Shown piece by piece: positions 8,144 to 17,134 of a stretch of DNA of 64,000 nt (position 1 is the first letter of the stretch; each line of letters opens with the position of its first letter). This DNA is from Nannocystis exedens (GTDB lineage Bacteria > Myxococcota_A > Polyangia > Nannocystales > Nannocystaceae), in assembly GCF_002343915.1 (NCBI RefSeq), contig NZ_NETK01000001.1:4040001-4104000 (forward strand), read 5' to 3'. The position numbers were made by a program, and so were the translations under genes. A model generated the notes under the pieces. It made no database searches and was not told the origin of the DNA. It saw only the letters and a program-made list of their open reading frames with translations.

Positions 8144-9103
8144 ATGCTCAATACTCATGCATACCTCGTCACCTTCACTGCCGCGCTCGTCTGGCTCTCG
8201 CTGCCAGCGGACGCTCGGGCAGATACTTACGGCAACATCACCGTCCCGGGCCCGACCGCCGGGGTGACCCTGGACGGGCGGATCTACGTCCCCGATCCGC
8301 TGCCCGCGAACCCGCCCGCCGTGATCATGATGCACGGATGCAGCGGCATGTGGTACAATGACAACCCGGCGAATGGTGCCAGTCGGGAGATCGAGCGCTG
8401 GGGCCGCGAGCTCGCCGCCCAGGGTTATGTCGCCATCGCGGTCGACAGCTACGAGGGGCGCCGTCCCACCAGCATGACCTACCTGCAGTACCAGAATCAG
8501 TGCTACATGGGCGACCCGGCCCGGGTGAATCCGTATACCACCCGGGTCGCGGACATCGGCGCCGCGCTCGACTACCTGATCGAAGAGTTCGACGTCGACA
8601 CCGGCGCCATCGGCCTGCTCGGCTGGTCGCAGGGGGCCCAGGCCGTGCTCGTGGCGATGGCAGCCACCTCCAGGGACTCCAGCACCCCCTATACCACCGA
8701 CCCGCCCTACGCCGCCGCCGTCGCGTTCTACCCCGGCTGCGGCTCCGCGCTCGGCTTCGGCTATAACGACCACACGGACGGCTGGTGGCGGCCCGCCAAC
8801 CCGCTGCGCCTGAACATGGGCACCGAGGACGACTTCGAGGACGACTGCCAGGCGCGCGTCACCACCGCCCACGACACGTACGGCACCACCCCCGGCAGCG
8901 CCGACGAGCTCTTGTGGGTCCAGCTGCCGGGCGCCGGGCACACCTTCGACGAAGCTTGTTACATGCAGGACTGCGGGCCCGTGTTCCCGACCGTCGAATG
9001 CATTCAGGATGAGTGGGACAACGTCACCATGAAGAACCAATGCGCGATGCGGGAAGCCGACATCGATTCGCTCGACTTCCTGCTCGCCAGGGTCGTCGGC
9101 TGA
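8144..9103 (+). CDS. Secreted dienelactone-hydrolase-family alpha/beta hydrolase
   Basis: 319 residues with a clear Sec signal peptide (cleavage near ARA-DTYG, residue ~25). The body is an alpha/beta hydrolase of the dienelactone hydrolase family: MMHGCSG oxyanion segment, nucleophile elbow GWSQG (~163-167) and a late GAGHTFDE carrying the catalytic His. The family normally has a Cys nucleophile; here it is Ser, as in many exported esterase-like members. Substrate is unknown but should be extracytoplasmic. The ATG at 8144 has GGAG seven bases upstream; starting upstream at 8069 would bury the signal peptide. The gene is convergent with the monooxygenase at 9159, and a strong hairpin sits between them. 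Confidence 0.88.
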   Translation: MLNTHAYLVTFTAALVWLSLPADARADTYGNITVPGPTAGVTLDGRIYVPDPLPANPPAVIMMHGCSGMWYNDNPANGASREIERWGRELAAQGYVAIAVDSYEGRRPTSMTYLQYQNQCYMGDPARVNPYTTRVADIGAALDYLIEEFDVDTGAIGLLGWSQGAQAVLVAMAATSRDSSTPYTTDPPYAAAVAFYPGCGSALGFGYNDHTDGWWRPANPLRLNMGTEDDFEDDCQARVTTAHDTYGTTPGSADELLWVQLPGAGHTFDEACYMQDCGPVFPTVECIQDEWDNVTMKNQCAMREADIDSLDFLLARVVG

Positions 9104-9108
9104 GACCG

Positions 9109-9137
9109 CGCGGGCCCCGGCCCGACCGGGGCCCGCG
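9109..9137. terminator. Bidirectional terminator-like hairpin
   Basis: CGCGGGCCCCGG (9109-9120) pairs perfectly with CCGGGGCCCGCG (9126-9137) over a 5-base loop, between two convergent genes. There is no U-tract. Confidence 0.6.
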
Positions 9138-9158
9138 TGCCGCGCTCCGCGCGAACCA

Positions 9159-10409
9159 TCAGACCTGTCCCGAAGTGACTGTCGCCATTGAGCCCGGAGC
9201 GACGCCCCCGCCGGCTCGCGCGCCGTGCATCGGCGCCGGCAGCTCGAGGTCGCGGGACGCCTCACGGACGCCGCGCATCGCCAGCTTCATCACGAAGCTG
9301 CTGCCGGGCATGTACGGCAGCAGCTTCATGGCGAGTCGGCGCACGCGCACCTGGAACGCGGAATCGGGCGCATAGCCGTCGCCGAGCTTCCACGCGATGT
9401 CCTGGTTCCTGCGGACGAACGGCAGCACGCGCTCGTCGTAGCGGCGCAGGGCCGTCGAGACGTCGGCGCTGCGGGCGAGCTCGGCGGCGAGGACGTAGGC
9501 GCCGACCAGCGCGAGGCTGGTGCCCTGACCGGTGAGCGGGGACGGGCAGTAGCCGGCGTCGCCGACGAGGGCCACGCGGCCGCGGGAGAGCGTGGGCAGG
9601 CGGATCTGGCAGGTGAGGTCGCAGTAGAAGTCGTCGGCGCGCTGCATCGCGGCGATGAGCCGCGGGAACTCCCAGCCGGCGTCGGCGAAGGCCTCGGCGA
9701 CGAGGCGCCGCTGCGCGGGGACGTCACGGTGGTCGAAGCGGTCGCGGTGCGCAAAGAACACCGCGCACATCAGGTCGCGGTCGCCGTTCGTGCTCTTGAT
9801 GCTGGCGACCCGGCGCAGACCTGTGAACAACAACTGTTGGCGGTGCAGGCCGAGGTGGTTGGGCGCGGTGAAGATCGCCATCGCGCTGCCCATCGCGCGC
9901 AGACACTCGCGCTCGGGCCCGAACGCGAGCGCGCGGACCTGCGAGTGGACCCCGTCGGCCCCGACCACCAGGTCGAAGGTCGCCGCGTCGCCGCCGGCGA
10001 AGGTCACGTCGACGCCGCCGTCGTGCTGCCGGAGCGCCGCGACCGAGTCGCCGAAGCGGTAGCGGACCTGCTCGCGCGTCGCCTCGTAGAGGACCCGCGC
10101 CAGGTCGCCGCGGAGGATCTCCACGTCCTCGGGGTCGATCACGCCGAAGCCGCGCGGGGTCCGACCGAAGCGACGGCCGCGCTCGTCGACCATCATGTTC
10201 TCGAGCGTGTCGGCCTCCAGCGGGCGCAGGGCGTCGCGCAGACCCATGCGCGCGACGACTTCGAGGGCGACGCCGCGGATGTCGACGCAGTAGCCGCCTT
10301 CGCGCAGCGCGGGGGCCCGCTCGACGACGGTGACGTCGATGCCGTGACGGTGCAGCCAGAAGGCCAAGGCGGGGCCAGCGATGCTGGCGCCGGTGATGAG
10401 GACGTGCAT
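9159..10409 (-). CDS. FAD-dependent aromatic-type monooxygenase
   Basis: 416 residues. The N-terminal Rossmann FAD motif ITGASIAGPALAFWL and VVERAP lead to a group A flavoprotein monooxygenase, with the central GADGVHS (DG) motif and the late GDAGYCPSPLTGQGTSLA motif that binds the FAD ribityl/phosphate. Such enzymes hydroxylate aromatic or polyketide-like substrates; relatives include tetracycline-inactivating oxygenases. The ATG at 10409 sits directly before the FAD fold. It is divergent from a GntR-TetR fusion regulator with a palindromic operator candidate between them, which suggests small-molecule-induced expression. The last codons lie inside a palindromic repeat (9163-9180), so the extreme C-terminus is repeat-encoded. 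The actual substrate cannot be read from sequence. Confidence 0.9.
   Translation of the reverse strand: MHVLITGASIAGPALAFWLHRHGIDVTVVERAPALREGGYCVDIRGVALEVVARMGLRDALRPLEADTLENMMVDERGRRFGRTPRGFGVIDPEDVEILRGDLARVLYEATREQVRYRFGDSVAALRQHDGGVDVTFAGGDAATFDLVVGADGVHSQVRALAFGPERECLRAMGSAMAIFTAPNHLGLHRQQLLFTGLRRVASIKSTNGDRDLMCAVFFAHRDRFDHRDVPAQRRLVAEAFADAGWEFPRLIAAMQRADDFYCDLTCQIRLPTLSRGRVALVGDAGYCPSPLTGQGTSLALVGAYVLAAELARSADVSTALRRYDERVLPFVRRNQDIAWKLGDGYAPDSAFQVRVRRLAMKLLPYMPGSSFVMKLAMRGVREASRDLELPAPMHGARAGGGVAPGSMATVTSGQV
9163..9180. repeat. 18-bp palindromic repeat unit, degenerate
   Basis: ACCTGTCCCGAAGTGACT. It overlaps the last codons of the minus-strand monooxygenase gene. Confidence 0.5.
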
Positions 10410-10456
10410 GCGTACGGTGTACGCGCGCCGGGCCGAACCGTCGACAGGAGCGCGCG

Positions 10457-10472
10457 GGTGTACTAGAACACC
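10457..10472. promoter_or_regulatory. Candidate operator between divergent genes
   Basis: GGTGTACTAGAACACC is a near-perfect dyad (GGTGT...ACACC) in the 67-base gap between the monooxygenase and its divergent regulator, five bases before the regulator's ATG. Its position and symmetry fit an autoregulatory GntR or TetR site. Confidence 0.55.
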
Positions 10473-10476
10473 GGGA

Positions 10477-11391
10477 ATGAAACAGAACACCTCGGCGGGT
10501 CGGATCGCCGATCGGCTGCGCGAGCAGATCCGCCGCGGCGCGCTGCGGCCGGGCGACCGGGTGCCGTCGGCGCGGCAGATCGCCCGCGACGACGGGGTCG
10601 CGCTGGCGACGGCGATGAAGGTGCTGACGCAGCTGCAGCGCGAGCGGCTGGTGCGGGTGGTCCCGGGGGTCGGCACCGTGGTGCGGGCGCGGGAGGACGG
10701 GCCCGAGCTGTCGCGCGAGCGCATCGTGCGAGCGGCGATCGCCATCGCCGACGACGAGGGACTGGCGGCGCTGTCGATGCGCGCGGTGGCGACGGAGCTC
10801 GGGGTGGCGACGATGTCGCTGTACCGCCACGTGCCGGGCAAGGACGAGCTGGTGCTGGCGATGGTCGACGCGGTGATGAACGACTCGCTGGCGACGGCGC
10901 GGCCGGCCATGGCGCAGCCGGCCGGCTGGCGCGCCCGGCTCGAGCGGCTGGCCCGGACGCACTGGGAGCTGTACACGCGCCACCCGTGGCTGGCGCCGGC
11001 GCTGTCGATGACGCGGCCGCAGCTGTCGGTGAGCGGGATGCAGCACACCGAATGGGGGCTCGCGGCGCTGATCGAGGCCGGCTTCCCGCCGGCGGCGGCG
11101 ATGCGCACCTGCGTGACGTTCATGGCCCACGTGCGCGGGATGGCGATGAGCGTCGAGTCCGAGCGCGAGGCGGAGCGCGACACCGGGATGAACAGCGAGG
11201 AGTGGATGGCCGCGCAGGAGCAGCGGTTCGCCGCGGTGATGCCGCGCTTCCCCATGCTCGCGCGGATCAGCGAGATCGCCGACCTCGACATGAGCCTCGA
11301 CGCCCTGTTCGAGTGCGGCCTCGCGTGCTTCCTCGCCGGCGTCGAGGTGCAGGTGCGCGCATTCGAGGCGCCGAGTCGCCGCTCGACGTAG
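10477..11391 (+). CDS. GntR-TetR fusion transcriptional regulator
   Basis: 304 residues with two DNA-binding modules. Residues 1-75 form a GntR-type winged helix (RIADRLREQIRRGALRPGDR, then VPSARQIARDDGV). Residues ~85-140 form a TetR helix-turn-helix (MRAVATELGVATMSLYRHV), followed by an all-helical ligand-binding domain of the tetracycline-repressor C-terminal type. Proteins with this double architecture occur in actinobacteria and myxobacteria and usually repress a neighbouring detoxification gene. The ATG at 10477 directly follows a palindrome that is a good autoregulatory operator. The divergent FAD monooxygenase is the obvious target. The inducer is unknown; a planar polyketide or aromatic compound is a guess. 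Confidence 0.92.
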   Translation: MKQNTSAGRIADRLREQIRRGALRPGDRVPSARQIARDDGVALATAMKVLTQLQRERLVRVVPGVGTVVRAREDGPELSRERIVRAAIAIADDEGLAALSMRAVATELGVATMSLYRHVPGKDELVLAMVDAVMNDSLATARPAMAQPAGWRARLERLARTHWELYTRHPWLAPALSMTRPQLSVSGMQHTEWGLAALIEAGFPPAAAMRTCVTFMAHVRGMAMSVESEREAERDTGMNSEEWMAAQEQRFAAVMPRFPMLARISEIADLDMSLDALFECGLACFLAGVEVQVRAFEAPSRRST

Positions 11392-11424
11392 CCCGCGCGA
11401 AGGATCACGAATATGACCCTTATA

Positions 11425-11442
11425 ACATGTTTTTAAAGACAT
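11425..11442. repeat. 18-bp palindromic repeat unit, AT-rich variant
   Basis: ACATGTTTTTAAAGACAT, 33 bases after the regulator stop and between convergent genes. The C:G stem pairs are replaced by T:A or T:G, so the hairpin is kept. Confidence 0.7.
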
Positions 11443-11508
11443 CTCGTGGGGCGAGCGTCGACGCGCGCTTCACCGACCGACTGGCGCAGGGGCTCAGGCG
11501 CGCAGCAA

Positions 11509-11585
11509 CTGCAGGCTCATGACCCCGGACACGTGAAATCAGGCATCTCGTCGCAGAGCATCTGCAGGCTCATGACCCCGGACAC
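11509..11585. repeat. 24-bp direct repeat at a gene 3' end
   Basis: A 24-base sequence beginning CTGCAGGCTCATGACC occurs at 11509-11532 and again at 11562-11585. The second copy encodes SGVMSLQ near the C-terminus of the minus-strand lipoprotein; the first contains its stop codon. A local duplication therefore appears to have altered the last ~17 codons. Confidence 0.75.
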
Positions 11586-12146
11586 ATAAAGGGAATCGAT
11601 GCAGCCGCAGACCTTCTGGCAGCACAGCTCGCCGCTCACCATGAACGAGCTGCAGATGGCCCCCGACATGCAACCCGGGATCTCGGGGCAATCCGCGACG
11701 GTCTCGCAGGTCTGGGTGCAGCGCGAGCCCTCCTCCAGGATGACGGCCGGCGACACGTCGCAGTAGCCCTCCTCGCACGCCACGCCCTCGCCGACGTTCG
11801 TCTCGCAGTCGAGGTCGCTCTCGCACTGGTACTTCGCGTCGATGACGAGCAGGCAGATCCCGCCGTCGCAGGCCGGCTGGGGGGTGATCGCGGAGTGATT
11901 GATAATGGGTGGAAAACCGGCCAGCGCGCAGGCCGAGCCGTAGGCGCCGCTCGGCAGGCTCGTCGTCGTGCCGGTCGGGACGGTGGTGGTGCTCGCGCCC
12001 GGATCGTCGTCGGTCGTCGCGGAGGCGGAGCCGCCGCTGGCGCCGGAGGTCGTGACCGTCTCGCCGATGATCTCGGGGGTCAGCGGGCAGCCCGGCACGA
12101 CCAGCGCGACGGGGAGGAGCAGCGAGCGGGTGATGATGCGTGACAT
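11517..12146 (-). CDS. Cys-rich lipoprotein
   Basis: 209 residues: a signal peptide ending at VVPGC, a Ser/Thr/Gly/Asp linker, then a Cys-rich domain with about 18 cysteines in spaced pairs such as CESDLDCET, CEEGYC and CTQTCETVADCP. This resembles the many small disulfide-stabilised surface lipoproteins of myxobacteria; none has an assigned function that I can name. Of the ATGs at 12155 and 12146 I chose 12146 because AAGGA lies eight bases upstream of it, whereas it nearly touches the other. The 3' end carries a 24-bp direct repeat. It is 84 bases downstream of the next minus-strand gene and may be co-transcribed. Confidence 0.85.
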   Translation of the reverse strand: MSRIITRSLLLPVALVVPGCPLTPEIIGETVTTSGASGGSASATTDDDPGASTTTVPTGTTTSLPSGAYGSACALAGFPPIINHSAITPQPACDGGICLLVIDAKYQCESDLDCETNVGEGVACEEGYCDVSPAVILEEGSRCTQTCETVADCPEIPGCMSGAICSSFMVSGELCCQKVCGCIDSLYVSGVMSLQMLCDEMPDFTCPGS

Positions 12147-12230
12147 CGGGTGCATCCTTGGTCGACGGGTCCGGAGTTCGCAGGGCGGACGGGGGTGGCG
12201 ATGCGGGATCTCCGGGCCGTGGCCGATCCG

Positions 12231-13259
12231 TCAGAAAAAATGCACGGCCAACCCGCCGCCGAGCCGCACCCCGACCGGCGGGACCGTGTAGACCAGCGCC
12301 TCGGCGTCGCTGGCCCGGTAGCGGCGGCGCGTGAACGTGACCAGGCCCTCGACCTCGACGCCGAGCGACAGCCACCGCAGCGGCTGCCACCGCACGCCCG
12401 GCGCGAGCAGGCCGGCCGCCCACGCGCCGCGGCTGCGGCTGTTCTCCTGCAAGCCCGCGCCCTCGGCCAGCAGCGCGCCGAGCTCGAGGCCGGCGCACAG
12501 CTCGAGCGCGAGGGCCCGCAGCACGAGGCGCGGGCAGCCGCGCACGGCCGCGGCGGCGAGCTGCAGCCTCACGCCGATCCCCGGCAGCTCGCTGGCGCGC
12601 GCGAGCCCGGGGAACCAGCCGCTGCCGCGGAGGTCGAGCCGGACCCGCCGCCACAGCAGCGAGACGGTGCCGGACAGGCCGGCGACGAAGCGCTTGGTCG
12701 GCCCGATCCCGGCGGCCGCCCCGAAGCCGATCGCAAGTCCGGGCCGCCGGCGCGACGGTGCGGCGTCGGACTCCGGGCCCATGCCCATCGTCGGGCCGGC
12801 GGGCGCGGGCGTGGGCGCGGGCGCGGGCACCTCCGCGGCGGGGAGCGGCGCGAGATCGACGTCGAGCGCGTCGCGGGGCGGCGGCGCGGCGACGACCTGC
12901 GCGGACACGCCGATCGGCGCCGCGGCGACGGCGACGATCACCGCGGTCGCGGCGGCCAGCGCCTCGCAGCGCGGGCTCTGCAGCGTCCGCTCCTGCACGC
13001 CGCCGACGTCGCTCACGCGCAGCGCCAGGGTGAAGCCTGCAGCGTCCGCGGTGATCTGCGCCTCGGCCGCGACCGGCTGCGGCGACTCGCCGCCGGTCAG
13101 CCGCATGGTGGTCGCCTCGACCTCCTCGCGCGTCGGGCAGCCTTCCACCGCGGGCCAGCGCAGCTCGAGCCACGCCGGCGCGGCCGCGGCCTCGCCCGCG
13201 CCGAGCAGCGACGCACACAGCGCGGCGAGCCATGGACATGGTCGAATGGACATGTTCAT
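12231..13259 (-). CDS. Predicted exported envelope (beta-barrel-like) protein
   Basis: 342 residues, not recognised as a named family. The signal peptide ends near AGEAAAA. The N-terminal ~75 residues follow a pattern with conserved Cys (VEGCPTREEVEA) known from many short myxobacterial envelope proteins. A Pro/Ala linker follows (APAPTPAPAG), and then ~190 residues of alternating hydrophobic strands with Gly turns ending in VRLGGGLAVHFF. That ending, aromatic at the C-terminus, fits an outer-membrane beta-barrel. The start is the ATG at 13259; another at 13253 is possible. Both lie inside a palindromic repeat (13250-13267), so the repeat shapes the translation start. Confidence 0.75.
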   Translation of the reverse strand: MNMSIRPCPWLAALCASLLGAGEAAAAPAWLELRWPAVEGCPTREEVEATTMRLTGGESPQPVAAEAQITADAAGFTLALRVSDVGGVQERTLQSPRCEALAAATAVIVAVAAAPIGVSAQVVAAPPPRDALDVDLAPLPAAEVPAPAPTPAPAGPTMGMGPESDAAPSRRRPGLAIGFGAAAGIGPTKRFVAGLSGTVSLLWRRVRLDLRGSGWFPGLARASELPGIGVRLQLAAAAVRGCPRLVLRALALELCAGLELGALLAEGAGLQENSRSRGAWAAGLLAPGVRWQPLRWLSLGVEVEGLVTFTRRRYRASDAEALVYTVPPVGVRLGGGLAVHFF

Positions 13260-13267
13260 CAGGACAG
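13250..13267. repeat. 18-bp palindromic repeat overlapping a start codon
   Basis: ACATGTTCATCAGGACAG. Both candidate start codons of the minus-strand envelope gene lie within it. Confidence 0.6.
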
Positions 13268-13719
13268 GCAACCGCGCCGTCCGCGAGCGTAGCGAGGCCG
13301 GCCGGCCCCGACAAGGCGCGCCGGCGCAGCGCACCTCACGTCGACGCGCCCGCCCGCGGCGCTGTTCCGCCCGCGCGGCTCCCCGCGATGGACGAACGAC
13401 GACGAAGCCGCGCCTCCGGCAGCCGCCTGAGGGCCGCGCCCGGTGGCACCGGCCTCGGGAGCGACGGTGACGCTCCGGCTCTCGCCGAGACCCGCCTCGA
13501 CGGCGAGCCGCGATGGAGTCGAGGCCCGCGGATGCTCCCCGCGACGCCTCCCTGGGACAGTGTGACGGGTCCCATGAGACAGCCCCGCGGATCGGCGCGG
13601 TCGCTGGCAAAAACGGCGCCCTCTCAAAAGAGCGGCCTTCGGCACGCCGATTGCGAGGAGACGGCGAGGCCGAGCATCGCAGCGTGCGCATGCCCGGCCG
13701 CTCTACCGAAAGCCCTCTC
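13260..13719. other. Intergenic stretch between divergent genes
   Basis: 460 bases between divergently transcribed genes. I see no gene; the open frames are high-GC shadows. It holds the second-class palindrome at 13554-13582, and promoters for both directions must lie here although no clear hexamers are visible. Confidence 0.55.
13554..13582. repeat. Second-class palindrome
   Basis: GGGAC (13554-13558) and GTCCC (13569-13573) form an inverted repeat. The right half GTCCCATGAGACAG is the reverse complement of sequence in the 6622-6644 element. It lies ~140 bases upstream of the propeller gene. Confidence 0.5.
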
Positions 13720-15078
13720 ATGAAAACCTCGATTGCCATCACCCTCACCGCCTCGACTCTCTTTACCCTCGTCACACCCGCGTCCGCCGCGGTCGTCGAC
13801 TTCGGCTACGAAGCCAGCCGACTGCCCGACATCGACAACGACAAGCTGGCCGAGCTCGCCGTCCTGGTCCCGGACATCGGCTTCAACGACCTGGGGACCG
13901 CCAGCATCGCCGCGCTGTCCGGCGACACCGGCGCGCCGCTATGGACCGCCGACATCGGCGATTACCGGCGCATGGAGTTCGTGCCGATGGACCTCCTCCA
14001 CGACCTCGACGAGGATCACCACAAGGACCTCCTCGTCGCCAACTCCTACACCGACGAGGTGTTCCTGCTGTCGGCCCGCAGCGGCGACGAGCTCGCCGCC
14101 TGGTCCTCGCCGGCCGGCGCGCCCACCCGGTTCGGCCACACCATCGCCGCGCTGCACCAGGACCTCGACGACGACGGCGTCCCGGAGTTCGCCGTCGCGG
14201 CCACGGGAGCGCCGCACTACGCCGGCTCGGGCGTGGTCTACATCTTCTCCGGCGTGCTCGAGGGCGGCCTCTTGACCACGATCCCCGGGCCGGAGGGGTC
14301 AGGGTTCGGCTTTGCGATCGAGCCGACCTACACCGACTACGACGCCGACGGGGTCGACGAGATCCTGGTGTCGGCGATCGGCCAGACCCATGTCGTGGGG
14401 GGCCAGATCTATCGCGGCAGCGTGTACATCATCAACCCGGCGACCGGCGCGACGATCGACCGGATCGACAACACCGACGATCAGGACCTCCACGCCAACA
14501 ACATCCTGTTCGGCTACACGCTCCAGCGCACCGGCGACCTCGACCGCAACGGCGTCGACGACTTCATCGTCGGCGCGCCCAACGTCCAGGGCACATTGGG
14601 GACGTCGTCGATCTCGGTGATCTCCGGCGAGACGGGCGACGAGATGTGCCGCTACGACAGCACGATCGACTTCGACGGCTTCGGCAGCGGTCTGGCCGCG
14701 AAGTGGCGCTTCGATCCGCTGGCCATCGATCACGGCACCGTCGACGTCGTCGTCGGCGCGCCGGACGAGGACACGTTCGGGCGGGTCTACGCCCTGCGGA
14801 TCGTCGGCGACCCCGCCGGCACGTGCACCGTCACGCCGACCTTCGACGAGCTCGGCGCGGTCGCGGGCTCCTACGCCGGCAACCGCGTCGCGCTGTACAA
14901 CCGCAACATCAACATCGCCTACCAGGACGAAGTGGAGTGGCTCAGCCCGAGCAGCCTCCTCCACAGCGGCTTCGTCGTCAGTCAATTCGAGGACTCGGTC
15001 CCCGGCGGCGCGATCGGCAGCGTCCGCTACTACGACTCCGACGGAGTGCTCGAGAAGACGTTCGTCTATACGCCCTGA
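13720..15078 (+). CDS. Secreted FG-GAP/integrin-alpha-like beta-propeller protein
   Basis: 452 residues with a Sec signal peptide (cleavage near ASAA, residue ~23). The mature part contains at least five FG-GAP/VCBS-type blades with calcium-binding DxDxDGxxD-like loops: DIDNDKLAEL, DLDDDGVPEF, DYDADGVDEI and DLDRNGVDDF. Each is followed by a hydrophobic strand such as FIVGAP. This is the integrin-alpha N-terminal propeller fold, used in bacteria for surface adhesion or as a scaffold. The ATG at 13720 is the only start giving a signal peptide. No enzymatic motif or sorting tail is visible. The neighbouring MFS exporter starts 160 bases downstream. Confidence 0.88.
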   Translation: MKTSIAITLTASTLFTLVTPASAAVVDFGYEASRLPDIDNDKLAELAVLVPDIGFNDLGTASIAALSGDTGAPLWTADIGDYRRMEFVPMDLLHDLDEDHHKDLLVANSYTDEVFLLSARSGDELAAWSSPAGAPTRFGHTIAALHQDLDDDGVPEFAVAATGAPHYAGSGVVYIFSGVLEGGLLTTIPGPEGSGFGFAIEPTYTDYDADGVDEILVSAIGQTHVVGGQIYRGSVYIINPATGATIDRIDNTDDQDLHANNILFGYTLQRTGDLDRNGVDDFIVGAPNVQGTLGTSSISVISGETGDEMCRYDSTIDFDGFGSGLAAKWRFDPLAIDHGTVDVVVGAPDEDTFGRVYALRIVGDPAGTCTVTPTFDELGAVAGSYAGNRVALYNRNINIAYQDEVEWLSPSSLLHSGFVVSQFEDSVPGGAIGSVRYYDSDGVLEKTFVYTP

Positions 15079-15241
15079 GCGTTCGCAGCGCGGCATGAAC
15101 CTCGCGCGTGCGGGCCCCCGAGCGCTCGCGGGACCCCGCGGCGAGCGCTCCGCGTGGCACGCGCGGCCGTGCGCCGCGCGCAGCGGGTCCACCGAAGCGG
15201 CGCGCTCGCGCGCCGTGGTGACGACGCGGCGCGCCGCTGGT

Positions 15242-16708
15242 ATGGGGACGGCCGCCCCGATGCTCGAAGAGCCGCGAGTCACCCGATTCTGGCCGTTCAT
15301 GTTCGCCCTGTTCGTCGGGTCGTTCATGTCGGTGCTGAGCTCGAGCACGATCACGCTCGCCATCCCCGAGCTGCAGCGGTACTTCGGCGCCGAGCTCTCG
15401 CTGCTGCAGTGGACCTTGACCGGCTTCATGCTCGCCATGGGGACGAGCGCGCCGCTGACCGGCTACCTCGGCGGGCGCTTCAGCTTCAAGCGGCTGTACG
15501 TCGCCAGCCTGGTCGGCTTCACCCTCGCGTCCGTGCTGTGCGGCGTGGCCTGGGACGTGCGCTCCCTCGTGGCCTTCCGCTTCCTTCAGGGCGCCTTCAG
15601 CGGCGCCATCATGCCGGTGACCATGACGCTGATCTACCAGCTCCTGCCGCGCGAACGGCAGGCGCTGGCAGCCAGCCTCTGGAGCCTCGCGGCCAGCCTG
15701 GCGCCCGCGTTCGGGCCGACCTTCGCGGGCTGGCTTATCACCCTCGGCGACTGGCGGTGGTTGTTCTTCATCAACGTCCCGCTCGGCCTCGTCGCCGTGG
15801 CCCTCGCCGGGCGGACCATCCCCCTCTACCGCCTGCAGGTCCCGAAGGCCTTCGACCTGCCCGGCCTGCTCACCGTCATCACCGGCACCCTCTCGCTCTT
15901 GATCGCCCTCAGCCAGGGGAGGGACTGGGGCTGGACCGATCGCAGCACCGTGTCGCTGTTCTTGCTCGGGACGCTGTCGCTCGTCGCCTTCGTCGTCCGG
16001 GAGCTGCGATCGCGCCACCCGCTGCTCGACCTGCGCGTGCTCGCCAACCGCCGCTATCTCGTGACCCTGATCGTCTCGATCATCATCACGATCAGCCTGT
16101 ACTCGGGCGCCTTCCTCGTGCCGGTGTTCCTGCAGACGATCCAGGGCGTGACCCCGCTCGAGACCGGCCTGATCCTGCTGCCGGCGTCTCTGGCCATGGC
16201 GCTCCTGATGCCCGTGGTCGGCCGCATGTACGGCCCGCTCGGGCCGCGCACGCTCATGACGGCCGGCGTCCTGATGATCGCGGGCGGCACCTATGCCCTG
16301 AGCCGCTTGACGCCGGAGATCTCCCAGACCTACGTGCTGGCGTGGATGCTGGTGCGCAACGTCGGCATCTCGCTGGCGATGATGCCGGCCGGCAACGCGG
16401 GGATGGAGGAGATCTCGCGCGAGCGGACCGGCCACGCGTCTTCGATCAGCAACTGGCTGCGCAACGTGTTCGGGGCGTTCTCGATCGCCGTCTTCACGTC
16501 GCTCCTGTCCCTCTTCTCGACGCGAGAGGCAGAGGCGCTGGCGATGCAGGGAATGACGGAGCGCCGCGCCATCGAAACGCTCGCGCTCGTGGCGGGCATC
16601 AACGACGTCTACCTGGTGGCCACGCTCGTCGCGCTGGTCGCCGTGCCGCTCAGCCTGGGGGTCCACAAGCTCCGCGCTCCGAGCACGCTGACCGGCGCCC
16701 GGCGATGA
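15242..16708 (+). CDS. MFS drug exporter, DHA2 (EmrB/QacA) type
   Basis: 488 residues with about 14 predicted transmembrane helices, the DHA2 count. The first helix is FALFVGSFMSVLSSSTITLAIPEL, shortened here to its pattern: the motif D1-like region of the family, but with Ser instead of the usual Asp after VL. GYLGGRFSFKR matches motif A, and GPTFAGWL lies where the antiporter motif C is expected. It should be an inner-membrane proton-coupled exporter of lipophilic compounds. The ATG at 15242 was chosen over 15260; the longer upstream frame is Arg-rich and lacks family character. No regulator is adjacent, though the GntR-TetR regulator is 4 kb upstream. Confidence 0.88.
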   Translation: MGTAAPMLEEPRVTRFWPFMFALFVGSFMSVLSSSTITLAIPELQRYFGAELSLLQWTLTGFMLAMGTSAPLTGYLGGRFSFKRLYVASLVGFTLASVLCGVAWDVRSLVAFRFLQGAFSGAIMPVTMTLIYQLLPRERQALAASLWSLAASLAPAFGPTFAGWLITLGDWRWLFFINVPLGLVAVALAGRTIPLYRLQVPKAFDLPGLLTVITGTLSLLIALSQGRDWGWTDRSTVSLFLLGTLSLVAFVVRELRSRHPLLDLRVLANRRYLVTLIVSIIITISLYSGAFLVPVFLQTIQGVTPLETGLILLPASLAMALLMPVVGRMYGPLGPRTLMTAGVLMIAGGTYALSRLTPEISQTYVLAWMLVRNVGISLAMMPAGNAGMEEISRERTGHASSISNWLRNVFGAFSIAVFTSLLSLFSTREAEALAMQGMTERRAIETLALVAGINDVYLVATLVALVAVPLSLGVHKLRAPSTLTGARR

Positions 16709-17134
16709 CCCCGTGCGCGACCTCCGCCGCGCGAAGTCGACGCGCCTCGACGGCAACCTCGCGCCCGGCTCGCACGGGTTCGCTCACACCGTCGTCCGCG
16801 CGCTTCGACCCGCCGACGACCCTCGATCGGCCGGACCTGCGAAGCACTGCCCGGCCGCGACCTCCACCCGGAGGCCGGAGGCGGCGGCACGAGCGGGGCG
16901 TGCGCTCGCCAGCGACCGCACCCGAGGGCGTTCGCGCCTCGGCGACCCTGCGCGATTGCGCATTTGGCGCAGCGAAAACGCAGCCAAACCGTGAAGTTAC
17001 GCAGGGATGCGGGACCGGGTCGAGGGCGCCCGGTCTCGGTCCTCCCCCGCCCGCGGCCATGCGCGAAAACGCTCAGCATCGGCTTTCCACCATCTCGGGC
17101 CCCCGGGTGTGGTAGAGGGGCGCTGCAGCACGCG
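16709..17134. other. Intergenic stretch, no feature seen
   Basis: 426 bases, with a locally lower-GC stretch near 16945-17000 that could hold the promoter of the nucleotidyltransferase operon. No repeat unit or conserved small gene was recognised. Confidence 0.5.

Noticed and set aside
16709..17134. Small gene or riboswitch before pcnB
   Set aside because: No frame with protein-like composition and no recognisable conserved RNA motif.
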